From assembly GCA_027946365.1 (NCBI GenBank), contig JAPEUQ010000001.1, positions 3,596,001 to 3,660,000 on the forward strand: a DNA stretch of 64,000 nt, given 5' to 3'. The notes under the pieces were generated by a model, which saw nothing but the letters and a program-made list of their open reading frames with translations, made no database searches and was not told the origin of the DNA. Source of the stretch: Kalmusia sp. IMI 367209 (lineage: Eukaryota; Ascomycota; Dothideomycetes; Pleosporales; Didymosphaeriaceae). Position 1 is the first letter of the stretch; the number at the start of each line of letters is the position of its first letter. Below, in pieces: positions 44,760 through 56,961 of this stretch. A program made the position numbers and the translations under genes.

Positions 44760-47700
44760 ATGGTAGCGCAGCCTCCTGCCCGGACGAGGATGGAGAGCAG
44801 CCTCCCGGTCCTCAGCAGAGCCAGCTCGGCCGAGGAATCCAATGGCTCGGCGGGTGAGTGGCACCCTGGGCGTAGACATGGCGTCAGGACGTGCTTGTAG
44901 ACAAAAGAAGAGTGCTAACCCGCGGTTCCAGAGGGTCGCGTCCGCAAGTTCCAGCGAACGAGCGGGACCGACAACACACGCCGAAAATCGAGCGCGCCCA
45001 ACGTCACGTCTGCTCCCCGAGCACCGCCCGCCGACAGCAGCAACAAGGCCAGCTTCCGTGGGAGGCGCCAGTCGGTGCGCGAGCACAAGGTGCCTCTGGG
45101 CCCGCGGCCGTACGAGAAACAGAGGTGAGACTGAGCAACAAGCACGCCGGGCCTGCGGACAGGATGCTGATGTACAATTGCTGATGCAGGGTCACCAGCG
45201 ATGCGAGCGTTGCGTCGCAGGGCCGCGCTTTCCCCGCCGTGAACGACGCTGCTTCCCGCTTCGCCTACAGCACGCAGGCGCAACCAGAGCCTCCTGCCGA
45301 TGCGGGCGAGCGCTTCGACTTCATCCCAGAGGTCACCTTCGACGACTTCGCCAACAGTCTCCAGTACGAGCCCGCCCTGAGCAACTTCCCGGCCCCGCCC
45401 GACTCCTCGTCGCTCGCTTCATCGCACATGGCTCCCCAGTCACAGCACCAATTCACTCCCTCCACCCTGGCCTCGTCTGCCCACGCTCCCTCATCCTTCA
45501 CTGCGAGCACGGCCGACACACGCCCTGCGCGCAGCACGTCACTAATTCGCCGCTTCAGCCAGTCCAGAAACAAGGGAGCAAACCCCAGTGCCCCGCCCGA
45601 CTCGTCCTCGATCCCACCGCCTGCCTCCAACATGTCGATCCGCACGCGGCGCCAGAGCCAGTTCTCCACCCAACCACCGCCGAACCCAGCTGCACGAGCG
45701 CCACGGAAGTCTGTAGGACCGGGCATGTTACCGACCCCTAGCTTGGACAGCAGGCAGGAAGTACCCAGATTGGCTAGCGACAACGTGCAGACACGAATGG
45801 GACGAACCTCGTCTTTTGGCCAGGGTAATCGCCGCGGGACGCTGCCGCCAAATCTAAATTTGGGACCCGACGCGAGCAGAGTACCGAATGCTGCACGCTC
45901 CGCAAAGGCGAAGTCGCTCCATGCGCCCCCACGGCAACAGTCAGCCCTCTTGAATGCTTCCACAGCGTCGGACCAGTCGTCTGTGCCCATTGCGCAGTCA
46001 CGCTCGCCAGCAAGGTCGACAGCGCGAACACAAACACCTTCTTCTTCGTCGAGCAAACGGCAGTCGACCATGCACCACGTCAGCGGTCTGGGTGCGAGGA
46101 CAATAAGCCCGACGGATGCGCGAAGGCTGAAGAGGCTGTCCATGAATCCCAACCCACCTGGAGGGCCCGTCAGTCCTCCGACACCGCAGGCAGATTTCTC
46201 ATTCGACGAACGCTCGTTTAATCAATCACCTGCCATGATCTTCAGAAAGAGTGTAACACCGTCCTCCGCGAGAGCAACGCCTGACCAGAACCCGAATCGT
46301 AAGTCGTATGCATCAGGTATCTCCATATCCTCAAACTCCAGCCTCAATTCGTTACGGGCAGGCAACGCTGCACTGCAGCCTCGATTGAACATTGCATTAA
46401 CTGGGTCTCGACTGCCCACCCCGAAACCCAGGAATGTTCACAGCTCGGCTGGTGCAGAGGAAGAAGAGGAAGTCCCACCGGTGCCCGCTATTCCCAAGGC
46501 CTACGAGTCGCCAAAGGACCCGGACCACCAGAGTTTCTCATTCTCAACATCCGCTCTGAGATCCAATGCCGCAATAAGGCCATCGCCTGAACGTACCGCG
46601 TCTGACGATATGGCTTCTGGATCTTCGCGGGACACGCAAACCAGGGGTACCGATTCTACGAAGACAGACGTTGCGAAGAAGGCGAAAGGAACGATCAGGC
46701 ATAGGAGAGGATTGACGGTCGGTGCTGGATCCGATGCCGACAAGAGCCCGTCCGTCCAGAGCAGCAAGAAGAACCTGCAGCCAATACGACTCCCCCCTTT
46801 GAACTTGTTACCTCTTGGTACACCTTTCAACAACAGAATATCGTCATTTCCGGCGCCTTCCGCTGAAGTAGATAATCGTGTTACTACGCCGCCGCCCAAG
46901 CGGGCTGCCAACAAAACACCGAGTACGCCGATGACCGCATCTAAAGCGAGCTTCTTCTCAAAAAGCAATCACGTGGACCAGTATGATGGCAACAAGAGCC
47001 TTCGTAGCAGCAGTTCGGCATTCAATTTAAGGCCAGTAGACACCTCACTGCACGGAGCATCCGCTATGCCCATTCCGAATCTGAATCCCAATCGGCAAAT
47101 GACGACACCTTTCTCCTCCAACTCGCTACCCAAGAACAGTGGCGAGTATGCGCGCCTATACTCCAGGCCTTCTGGAGAGTACAAGCTTAGCGATACCGAC
47201 GTAGAGATGCAAAACATGAAAATACACGGTCCGCGTGCGCTACCAAAAGATGCGTCAGATTCTGCGCAAACATCGACCTCTACAGAGCCTGAAACTCCAT
47301 CTTCTGGCTCATCTTTGAGACGAAAGCTTAGTCTGAGTGGCTGGCGCCGTGCTTCTTCGAAAGCTACGACTCATAACAGTCGGTCTAACCAGGCACGGAA
47401 CGCTTCGCAAAAGAGCGAGGAAAAAGGCCCTCAACCTCCCAGGCATGGCGATATGCCTCCTCCAAAATTACCTGCCTCAGCCACCTGGAGCGGATCAGTT
47501 GGCGCGAGTCCTACACCAGCCACCCGAACTCGACCCTCGCTTGACTTTGGCCGCCGTAAGCCGTCTACTGCAACAGTTGCCAGCGACACTGAAGTCGACA
47601 AAGGGCATGTTCACAAACCAAATGGGAGTCTGGGGCCTCGGGTGGCTTCTGGATTTGCCGGGCAAGCTGACGGACAACCTGCGCCAAAGTCAAGCTCTTC

Positions 47701-49432
47701 TATCTTGACACCTATGCAAAGAATGCTAGGGTCTAAGGGTTCCACTAGCATGCTGAAAGCACGGAATCTAGACCCCAATCTCGATCGGGATGACCTAGTA
47801 GCAGATGAAGAAATGAAGAAGCTCGCATCCAAACGCAAGGACTTTGAGCATGCAGCTCGCGATGTAGATGACCTTCGGAAGCGAGCTCGTCCTCAAGAAC
47901 GTGTGACCGCTGCGCAAGCACTTCAAATGGTGAGCCTAAACATTTTTGAAAGAGGAGAGATCATCGACTACAAGGAGATTTACTTCTGTGGAACTAAGAG
48001 CGCGAAAAAGCATGTTGGCGACCTGAATGCTACGACGGCGAACTTTGGGTACGATGATGACCGGGGTGACTACAACATTGTTCTCGGCGACCACCTAGCC
48101 TATCGTTACGAAGTCGTAGACGTCCTCGGAAAGGGAAGTTTTGGTCAGGTGGTACGCTGTGTTGATCATAAGACTGGCGCGCTTGTTGCGATTAAGATTA
48201 TTCGCAACAAGAAACGATTCCACCAGCAGGCCTTGGTTGAGGTCAATATTCTTCAAAAACTCCGGGAATGGGTAAGCATTGCTTTGAAGGCCTGTCGCTC
48301 ATTCACTGCTGACTGCCAAAAATAGGATCCGGACAATAAGCACAGCATGATCAACTTTACTCAAAGTTTCTACTTCCGTGGCCATCTGTGCATCTCGACA
48401 GAGCTTCTCGGCATGAACTTATACGAGTTCATCAAAGCACACGAGTTCAAGGGCTTCTCGCTTCGTCTCATCCGACGCTTCTGCAAGCAAATGCTTAGCT
48501 CACTAACGATGCTGAAGAGCCATCGGGTGATTCATTGCGATCTGAAACCAGAAAATATTCTGCTCGCGCATCCACTCCATTCCGAGATCAAAGTCATCGA
48601 CTTTGGTTCAAGTTGCTTCGAGAACGAGAAGGTCTACACATACATTCAATCGCGTTTCTACCGATCCCCTGAAGTCATTTTAGGGATGAGCTATGGACTG
48701 CCGATTGACATGTGGAGCTTGGGCTGCATTCTTGCCGAGCTCCTGACAGGATACCCTATCTTTCCGGGCGAGAATGAGCAGGAACAACTAGCATGTATCA
48801 TGGAGATCTTCGGGCCTCCGGAAAAGCATCTGATTGAGAAGAGCAGCAGGAAGAAGCTCTTTTTCGATTCCATGGGCAAGCCGCGTGTTACCGTTTCTAC
48901 TAAAGGCCGCCGCCGCAGGCCAAGCTCGAAGACACTACAGCAGGCGCTCAAATGTGACGATGAGGCTTTCCTTGATTTCATCGCACGATGCCTTCGATGG
49001 GATCCAGACAGGCGCCTAAAACCAGATGAAGCCATGCTACACGAATTCATCACGGGTGTTAAGCGAGTGGCCCGCCCTCGACCACCAATTAATGGAGCCT
49101 CCAACGTCTCTTCGCCTGTCAAACGCGTGCCTCCATCTCAGACGCCATCGCAACGCGTACGGCCGCTCCCAGAGCCGCCAGCTACGAGCTTCAAGCATGG
49201 CGCGGCCATAACCTCAAACCGAGAAGTATCCGGCAGCTCACCCGTCAAGACCGGACCCAGACGGCATTCGACCGTTCAGGGAGCGGTTCCGGTTGGTGCG
49301 GGTGTCAAGCGAACCGTCAACGGAGCACCAGCAGCTACAAGCAGTCTTCCTCGGGTCGCTCAGCGAAACGTATCTGGGAAATCTGATCTCGCCTCGGCGG
49401 CCGCAGTAGCCAGTCTGAAGTCATCTCGCTAA
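44760..49432 (+). CDS. pom1: DYRK-family protein kinase, Pom1-like
   Basis: Four exons, 44760-44853, 44932-45124, 45190-48271 and 48326-49432, about 1491 residues. Roughly residues 1-1000 are disordered and rich in Ser, Pro, Arg and Thr. The kinase follows the DYRK homology box (YDDDRGDYNIVLGDHLAYRY), with glycine loop LGKGSFGQVV, Lys in VAIKIIRNKK, HRD-equivalent VIHCDLKPEN (Asp1195), DFG in VIDFGSSC (Asp1215) and the autophosphorylated Y-x-Y of DYRKs (YTYIQSRFYR, Tyr1227/1229). IDMWSLGCILAELLTGYPIF and the insert with KGRRRRPSSKT follow. Pom1 forms cortical gradients and controls polarity, septum placement and mitotic entry in fission yeast. Exons 1 and 2 are inferred from splice signals and frame continuity, so the N-terminal 112 residues are less certain than the kinase. 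Confidence 0.88.
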
Positions 49433-50913
49433 AGTGCGAGCAACATTACGAAAACGACTGCATTTATTTAGGAGTGGGGATTTGATGATAGGTGAATTTC
49501 GTAATTAATATTATTTTGGGGGCTTTTGGTTTGTTTGCATCGGATTCGTTTACGCACGACGCTTATACCCCGAAAACGTACTTTTTCTGCCTAGCGCTCT
49601 TATTATCGCAGTATAGGCATTGGATAGGTGGAAGGATGCATGAGGGTGGGTGATGATCAAGGCTAGCAGGGTGGTCTTCGTTATCGTGCCGTGTGGGCAT
49701 ATGCGTGTTTAGACACGTGCACTATGTTTTTGTGTCTTAATGTGGGCCGGGTTTTCCTCTCCTCTTGTCGTGGTGCCGGGTTGTATGCTTGATGCTGCAT
49801 GCCGGGGAAACGGGAATCTTGTCGGATAGAGGTGGTCCTGGTTTTGAACTAGGGAGAGGAAATATGAGGATCCAACGATCCATAATAATTCTTCCTCGTT
49901 GATCTTTGGCAAGCCTAGTGGTGATCACTACTGTAATACATTCGGCAGGCCCTTACACAGTAGAGACGGCCAATGCATGAATGTGCAAGGGCTACCTAGA
50001 TGTAATATCTCGGGGTAACACACGCTTATATACTTTACTCGACTAACAGCCGAAAGCTCACAAATTACTGCACCACCTACCCAGGACTTCCAGACATGAA
50101 AATATCGAATGATCATAGCCTCGCCACGCAGCGATGTCGGAAGTGACCGAGACCCTGAGTTTGGTGTGGCGCACAGACGCGGTTCGAGAAGTTTTGCTTC
50201 CCGGAACCAGACCCCACCATGGCACCATGTTTACTTTTGTGTGGGGAGACGAGCGTATTCTGCTACCTAAGACGTTGACTAACGCTGGCTAGAAGTCATA
50301 TCGGAGCACCACTAACGGCGCAGGGCATGGCCTTTTCCAAGCGATGCCGACGGCTGGCGAGGGTCCAAGGTACCGCTCTCTGAGTGTGAGACAAGGTACG
50401 GATGGCCCTCCAGGTTGGGGTTTCGTAGAGACGGCCGCGGACATGAAGGGGACTTGAGAATTATTCATCCCGAGATGCCCGTTTGTAGTTTGTAATCGAC
50501 CTCTCATAGAGTCTGCCTATCCGCGCCAGGCTGCCTCGACGTCGCCCGGGCCTGCCGCAAAAGCGTCTCCTCCCCACCGACGCGCTACACAAGTCGTTTC
50601 CCTTCTCCCGTTAACATTTTTGAACGGCCGCCTCCCCAGGTTCGACACCACTCTTACTGCTTCCGATTGCCGCTGCTTTGATTGCCAAAAGACCTGCGCA
50701 ACGCCGGTGGCGCAGACGCACGGCTCTGTCTACAAAAGGTATCTCTGAGATCCGCGAGGTCGACATCACGCGACACCAGAATAAGCACCTTGCTTGAGTA
50801 GCTGTTAGTCAAACAGTGCGTCTGGCATAGCTATAGTGCTTGCGCTTGTCTCGCGCCGATTTTTATTACCTCGAGCGCGGCACACATCTTCGCTGCCCTA
50901 CATTTATCTCACC
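49433..50913. other. Intergenic between the kinase and IDO genes
   Basis: 1.48 kb. Short frames on the minus strand have no features. It holds the kinase 3' UTR and the IDO promoter. Confidence 0.5.
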
Positions 50914-52485
50914 ATGATTCCAACGCTGCCATGCCTGGCCGACTACGATATCTCGCCACAGAATGGTTTTCTCCCATCGGAGATACCTCTGGAGATACTA
51001 CCCGATGCGTACTACCAGCCTTGGGAGACAGTCGCCCGCAGCTTTCAGAGCCTGATCCTCGCGAAGCGTCTCCGCCAGATCATTGACGCTCTACCTGTCC
51101 TATCGACTGATTTGCTTCTCACGGAGGCAGAATGGCGGCGAGCATATTCCATCCTCGGGTTTATGGCACATGCGTATGTTTGGGGCGGCGACCGGCCTGC
51201 CGATGTAAGCCACTCCTATCCGCCCTCGGTATGCGAACTTCACTAGAACTAATGCATTGCAGATCGTCCCACCATCCGTGTCGATCCCGTTCCTGCAGAC
51301 ATGCAAACACCTCGAACTACCACCGGTAGCCACCTATGCTGGTGTTTGCCTCTGGAACTGGCGGCCACTATTTGATGGAGAGCCTATCGACTTGCTGGAG
51401 AATCTCGCCACGCACATGACCTTCACTGGCTCGCTGGACGAGTCGTGGTTCTACCTTGTGTCTGTGGCCATTGAAGCTCGCGCTGGCCCGATAGTGCCGC
51501 TGATGATTGAGGCTATCGGTGCCGCCAGAAGGGCTGATAGCGATAAAGTCGTAGAATGCTTGCGGGCTTTTGCAGAGACATTGGATGAGCTCGGAGGCCT
51601 GCTCGAGAGGATGTACGACATGTGCGATCCGCATGTCTTCTACCACCGCATCCGCCCGTTCCTTGCAGGCGGCAAGAATATGGCAGAAGCTGGATTGCCC
51701 AACGGAATCATGTTCGACGATGGCACAGGCGAGCAGCCGTACGTGCAGTTCAGCGGTGGGAGCAATGCTCAGAGTTCTATCATCCAGTTTTTCGATATTA
51801 TCCTCGGTATCGAGCATCGCCAGACAGGCGAGAAGAGACCTGAAAACTCGGCTTCGGACTCATCACACGCTCCTGCTCATGGTTTCCTCTTGGAGATGCG
51901 AAAGTACATGCCAGGACCTCACCGTCGCTTCCTCGAGCATGTCGAACGCGTGGCCAATATCCGTGAATATGTTTCCAACCGCCGTCATGACCGCGCACTC
52001 GTAACTGCATACGATGCATGCCTAGCAATGCTCCGAGCGCTCCGTGACAAGCACATTCAGATCGTGTCACGTTACATCATCATCAAATCACGCGAATCAC
52101 GCTCAGACTCACGGTCACTCTCGCCCAAGCAGGCTGCAACGCAACGTCTGAATCTTGCGAATACCTTGCAACGAGGTAACAGCAAGAAGCTTCGTGGGAC
52201 TGGAGGCACAGCTTTGATTCCGTTCTTGAAGCAAGCTAGGGATGAGACGGGTGAACCTGCTATCGATGCATGGGCTCGACGGCTGCTCAACAACGGTCCT
52301 GGTGGCATCGGTGTCAACGATGGAGTCGCGATGTTAGGCAAGATGAGTGAGCACTTTGATGGAGAAGTTGAGATTGTCGGTTTGGCTGGAACTTGGAGTG
52401 TGGATGATAGCGAGGGCGGTGTAAGTCTGATCCTTTGTATTGACTGGATACGAATACTGACAAGAAACAGATCTGTCACTGGTGA
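50914..52485 (+). CDS. Indoleamine 2,3-dioxygenase
   Basis: Three exons, 50914-51204, 51263-52420 and a 15-nt last exon 52471-52485, giving 487 residues ending GGICHW. IDO landmarks are LPPVATYAGVCLWNWRP, FSGGSNAQSSIIQFFDIIL and FLLEMRKYMPGPHRRFLEHV, where His317 is the proximal haem ligand. AYDACLAMLRALRDKHIQIV then leads into SRYIII. Ser/Arg-rich sequence and a GTGG loop follow, as in other IDOs. The enzyme opens the indole ring of L-tryptophan to N-formylkynurenine, the first step of kynurenine/NAD synthesis (BNA2 in yeast). Using the last intron (donor GTAAGT) replaces a longer, unlike-IDO tail that would end at 52513. Confidence 0.94.
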
Positions 52486-52862
52486 ACGTCGACATTCTTC
52501 AGCAGTGTATTGACCACGGACACCGACACTCGCATCGTTCCTTGCCCGGCGTTTGAAACCACAACATTTGTATATATCGGCGGACATCTTCTCTCCAAGA
52601 CTTCTACAAATCTGTATTACATACCCCTCACCATAACCAAATGGTGAAAGTTTGCGTGATGGCCGCTAGAGCCGCATTTCATTGAATTTAGACACAATTG
52701 CATCATAGCACATAAAACTTTCCTAATGAGTGGAATCGCTGCCTGATCTGACCTCCTGACCCGCAAATGTTTCAAAATCGGTCTGGAACCGTCGTTGTCC
52801 ATACGCCATTGCGTCAATTCACCCCGCCATGTGCCAAGGTTCGGTAAACGCGTGGGCGCGTC

Positions 52863-52878
52863 TGACGTCATGACGTCA
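52863..52878. promoter_or_regulatory. Two abutting perfect CRE/ATF sites
   Basis: TGACGTCA occurs twice without a gap (52863-52870 and 52871-52878). Each copy is the perfect 8-bp palindrome bound by ATF/CREB bZIP factors (Atf1/AtfA in fungi). The pair lies about 150 bp before the Hmp1-like start codon and about 48 bp before its TATA box. Confidence 0.7.
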
Positions 52879-52925
52879 CCCTTCACATGAGGGACCAAAG
52901 GGCTAGGCCGCAACAAATAGAGCAC

Positions 52926-52932
52926 ATATAAA
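52926..52932 (+). promoter_or_regulatory. TATA box of the Hmp1/CsbD-like gene
   Basis: ATATAAA about 95 bp upstream of the ATG at 53026, in a normal position for a fungal core promoter with a short leader. Confidence 0.55.
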
Positions 52933-53025
52933 CCCCATTGCACCCTACAACACCTATCCGAGTAAACACGCACCACTCTACTCGAACAAATACTCTATTT
53001 CACCATCTCGAATACTACAATCAAC

Positions 53026-53806
53026 ATGTCTGGAAACAACAACAAAGACGCCACCTCCACCCTTCAGTCGGTCGTGGACCAGGCCAGCGCTGCCATCTCC
53101 TCGGGCATTGGCGCTTTGACCGGCAATCCTGCTGACAAGGTATGTTGACGTCCAAGCTCCCTTTTTTATTCCTTCTACACTACACCTACGCTCGCTTTGC
53201 TCGCGACGATGAGCGAGAGTAGCACGAGGCAGACTAGTAAGAGTCGCAAGCTCTTCGGCCTCATCGTGCGACTCTGCGATTGGTCTCTCATGCTGCTAGG
53301 ACCTATGATCGCGAAATATGTACCCATCTCTATACAAGACAGTCGCATTGCGGAACGCAAAGTTAACATCCTCGCAGCGTGAAGCCGACGATAAAAAGGC
53401 CACCGCCGAAGTCGAACACGACCTCTCGCACACCGCAGCTAAGGCTGGTCCCTTCACCGCCAACGCTTCGGGCGGCTTCGCGAAGGATGACCCCAACCGC
53501 AGCGCTGGCAGCTGGAACCAAACCGTTGGCTCTGCCAAAGAAGCTGTCGGTGGTCTCGTTGGCGCTGAGGGTCTGAGGCAGGAGGGTATCCGCCAGAACA
53601 AGGAGGGTCAGGGCCAAGAGGCTGAAGGCCAGGTGAGGGACCTTGGCAAGGGCTTGAGCGATCGCGTCGGAGGCACCATCGGCGGTGCTGTTGCAGGTCT
53701 TACTGGCAACGCGTCACAGCAGAGCGAGGCGCAGAAGCAGCACGACGACGGCAAGGCGCGGCAGCGTGGCGTCGAGGCCGACTTGCAGAAGCAGGCGCCG
53801 CAGTAG
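53026..53806 (+). CDS. CsbD/Hmp1-like stress protein (mismatch and cruciform DNA-binding type)
   Basis: Two exons, 53026-53139 and 53378-53806, 180 residues. It starts MSGNNNKDATSTLQSVVDQA and continues through GSWNQTVGSAKEAVGGLVGA, EGLRQEGIRQNKEGQGQEAE, and DLGKGLSDRVGGTIGGAVAG. These repeated amphipathic, Gly/Ala/Gln-rich segments resemble Ustilago Hmp1 (binds mismatched and cruciform DNA) and CsbD-type stress proteins. No signal peptide or membrane segment is seen. The intron is long for this window (238 nt) and contains a stem-loop. Twin CRE sites and a TATA box upstream suggest stress- or conidiation-induced expression (inference). Confidence 0.8.
53240..53275 (+). other. Intronic inverted repeat (9-bp stem, 18-nt loop)
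   Basis: AGAGTCGCA at 53240-53248 is the exact reverse complement of TGCGACTCT at 53267-53275, inside the 238-nt intron of the Hmp1-like gene. It may fold in the pre-mRNA. Confidence 0.6.
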
Positions 53807-54806
53807 GAGGTAGAATGAGGGGTCGACCAATGGCGGATATTAGACATACGTCACGTTTTGTTGACGGGTTCGGATGCACTGGCGTCCTTCATTGCTGGAA
53901 TTACGGTTTAGGCGGTTGGGTAAAGGATGATATCCCCTTTCCTCGGTCATGGTCACGAATGTAAACTGTTTCATGAAATAACAAATTTTTACGTTCAATT
54001 GCGCTCAAAAAAGCACCATGCTTCCTATGTAACCTGCGTGTTGGCTAACATCTATACACGCCCAAGTGAAGATGCCCGACACGCATAGGTAGAGTTTTGT
54101 TAACATACTTAGGCCCTTAGTTAGCCTCATGACGGTTGCCCGGCTGCATCGTCTCCTCATTCACTGTGAACATATTGCTTGCTGGGTAGCTCAAGTCACA
54201 ACATCACCTTAGGAAGCCGCTAGCCAAGGTACGCCGGAATTCACGGCGCCACGGTCTCCACCGAGCAAAAGGTCGAGACTCCTAGGTTGTTAAATTATCT
54301 TGTGGCTGGTATCCGGGCACAGGCCAAATGACGACGATGTACTTTAGAAACTCATGGCAATGACGTGGCGGTGCGCAATTGTGATCCAGGTGTGGCGGGC
54401 ATGCAACCAGGGCTAGCCGGCGGCAACGGTCTCCGCAGAGTCACGCATGCCGCTCCGTCACCAGGCATTACGCAAGATTCGCAAGAAATGGCTGGCGTTG
54501 GCAGCGCGTCAAATCTTGGTTGCTGGACGATTAGCCAAGATTTCGGCGAGGTGTGGCGCTGCATGGATCGGCTGTGGCGGCATCCCACTCTCCATTGGTG
54601 AATGCAGCAGCGATGAAGGGCGCCTACGTCATCGGCTCATCAGTCAGGCGCTCGCCTGGACAAACCGCATTCTTGCCATAAATACCCATCCGCGCTTCCG
54701 GAGCTGCTGCTGGCCATCGACTCTGAAATACCTGCCACTTAGTCTCCTGTCTTCTGCACACGAAGTCCTCTAAATCAAACCCGAGAGAAGCTCATACACC
54801 GCCATC
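53807..54806. other. Intergenic, PMP3 promoter side
   Basis: 1.0 kb. No gene. A TACGTCAT element (54625-54632, CRE-like) and an ATAAATA box (54678-54684) lie 175-180 and about 125 bp upstream of PMP3. Confidence 0.5.
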
Positions 54807-55130
54807 ATGCCTTTCACCGCCAGGTAAGTTGTCTGTCTGCTGTTCTTGCTGTGCTGGTGTGGAGGGGGGGCTTTGTTGAGAAGAGGGGCTGAGAGAATGC
54901 TGTACTAATGGGTTCATAGCGACATCATCAAGATCATCTTCGCCATCATCCTGCCGCCGCTGGGTGTATTCCTCGAGCGTGGTTGCAATGCCGACTTCCT
55001 CATTAACATCCTGTTGACCGTCCTGGGTTACATTCCGGTACGTTCCGATGCCAACTTCGCTACAAGAATGCTTGGGCTGACCTCTCTCTAGGGTATCATC
55101 CACGCCCTGTATATCATCTTGAAGTTTTAG
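54807..55130 (+). CDS. PMP3: Plasma membrane proteolipid 3 (Pmp3/UPF0057)
   Basis: Three short exons, 54807-54823, 54920-55037 and 55092-55130, giving 57 residues. The protein starts MPFTASDIIKIIFAIILPPL, continues GVFLERGCNADFLINILL and ends TVLGYIPGIIHALYIILKF: the two-helix hydrophobic Pmp3 signature with the LPPLGVFLERGC motif. It lies in the plasma membrane and helps maintain membrane potential and salt tolerance; plant and yeast members are stress-induced. The gene is invisible to open-frame scans because the first exon has only 17 nt and the other two are short. Confidence 0.96.
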
Positions 55131-55786
55131 CCGGGGGCGGCATGAGCGAGCAATCTCTTCGATGACATGAATGGGCATGCCATCCACGATACCCTTTTCC
55201 TTTCTGCCAATGCTTCCATCGCCGCAGTTTCGCGCTTCTGGCCTCGACAAGATAGTGCGCACGCCTTCCGACCGCTCCGCAGCTGAATGTAGCATGCGAA
55301 CCGTAGCTGGCTGGAGTGTTGGCCCTCCTTATGTTATCATGTCGGACGGGTTGTTTACCGCATGACGGCGTCTTGGTCTCTACGGCAATTTCCTTTTGGG
55401 CTTCTGCATGACTGGGAAGCATAGCATAATGTCAATTTGACTACATTATCACGATCCATTTCTGATTGGTGCAGCTTGTTATGGCAATGTAAATCTACTT
55501 CGTGAATGTTGAGGGGAAAAGGCGGGCTTGTCGTGAATGACTGTAAGACTAATTGCCGACGCCTAGCAGGTTGAAACGAGGCCTCCTCGGTGACGTCTGC
55601 GGCAATGCTATTGATCCTTCCGCACATCCCCCGGAGTGTCCGTGCTTGGCAAACGATGAAATCTGACATTCAACTGCAAGAGAGTGACACAGTACCACCA
55701 AGGCCACACGAGCCGCACACACACATGTCTTCCCGCACGCACGCACGCCGTCAACCCAACCAGCCGCACCGCCGGGCTAAAGAGCG
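55131..55786. other. Intergenic
   Basis: 656 bp between PMP3 and the CNOT11-like gene, both on the plus strand. Minus-strand frames here overlap PMP3 exons and have no features. No gene. Confidence 0.5.
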
Positions 55787-56961
55787 ATGGACACCTCCGC
55801 AGCTCTAACTCAAGCCGAGATCACCGCCCTCAGCGACGCCGACCGCTCCTGCGAAGACGCAAACCGCCAGCTAGGACATGCTGGCGCGCACAGAGATGCT
55901 GCAGACTCAGGTGTATTTGAAGAGTCACTGAGGCTAAAGAACACGCTAGATACGTATGAAGCGCAAGGTAAGGGATCTAGGAAGCAAGGCTGAAGCGTGG
56001 AAATTTGACATGTACGCGTACAGCTAAGTCAAAGCCCTCGTGGGAGGCGCTCTCCGTGCTTGTAAATTGCGAATATAGGCTTTATGTCCTCAACCAGACC
56101 ACGCCGCTGCGCAACAACCCCTTCCTGTCCCATTGGGTCGAGGCCGTCCAGAGGCTGGGAACGCCCTCCGCAACGGGGGATGCAAAGGCAGATGGCTCCG
56201 TGACCAGCAACGAGGTCAACACGGTGCGCGTGGAGCTCATCAAAGCTCTTCTGCAGTCGCGCAACCCCTCGCAATTTGCGCGCGCAAGCCCCCGCCAGCT
56301 CCATAACAACTATGTCGAGATGCGGCAAATGTCCCTTTTCAACATCAGGACCTACATCCGCATGCTCGAAGAAGAAGGCATCTATGAGCGCACGCCCGAA
56401 CCGGACGGTGGCTCGCAGAACTCCTCCCCCAAAAGCAATGCTTCGGAGCCTGCAGGTAAGGACGCCTCGCGCTCCAAGCTGAACGAGTTCCAGCGGTGGA
56501 AGCTAGGCATGCTGTCGAGGTTAGAAACCGCGCCTTCAGCCGCGATCCCAGAGCTCACGCACCTCCCTCTAGAGCTATCTTCCCTCGACTTCCTCACCAC
56601 GCTGCTGCAAGAGCAGACACTACAGTCCTTCTCGATCGACCCGGCGCCCGTGATCGCAGACTTCATCCAGCACGCACTGCGGCTGACGGAGGCAATGAAC
56701 CAGCCGTTGCCGCCGGAGCCACAGCATGGCGCGTCACCGGCGAATGGCGAGCTAATGGACACTGGAAGGGAGGCGCAGATAAGGGCGGTCAAGTTGTTAC
56801 TGCTATTCATGCGCAATCTACTAAGGAAGGACTTGTTGCCACAAGAATCGATATACTTCGAGATCCAGGAGATTTGCGTTAGGTATGTGTGGATTCGAGA
56901 GGTGAGAGAATTTAGGGCATTTGTGGAGGGGGAGGATGTGGAGGAAAGGGATGCGGGTTGA
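55787..56961 (+). CDS. CCR4-NOT subunit 11-like protein (DUF2363-type C-terminus)
   Basis: Two exons, 55787-55967 and 56024-56961, 372 residues. The C-terminal third resembles CNOT11 as I recall it: LPLELSSLDFLTTLLQEQTL, IADFIQHALRLTEAM, then VKLLLLFMRNLLRKDLLPQE and FEIQEICVRYVWIREVREFR. This matches the human pattern '[24 protein letters not shown]' with the following I-R-E. The N-terminal half (WEALSVLVNCEYRLYVLNQT, TTPLRNNPFLSHWVEAVQRL) is helical. If correct, it is a module of the cytoplasmic deadenylase complex that controls mRNA decay. Budding yeast lacks CNOT11, to my knowledge. The family call rests on recalled similarity and needs a profile search; otherwise it is a conserved protein of unknown role. 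Confidence 0.6.

Larger units (their letters stand above)
52486..53025. promoter_or_regulatory. Promoter region of the Hmp1/CsbD-like gene
   Basis: 540 bp. It holds two abutting CRE/ATF palindromes (52863-52878) and a TATAAA box (52927-52932) before the start codon at 53026. The first part is IDO 3' flank. Confidence 0.7.

Noticed and set aside
44842..45741. 299-codon plus-strand frame
   Set aside because: Runs across the first two kinase introns in another frame; composition-driven shadow of exons 2-3.
45265..46152. 295-codon minus-strand frame inside the kinase gene
   Set aside because: Antisense shadow of a GC-rich disordered coding region, with no domain content.
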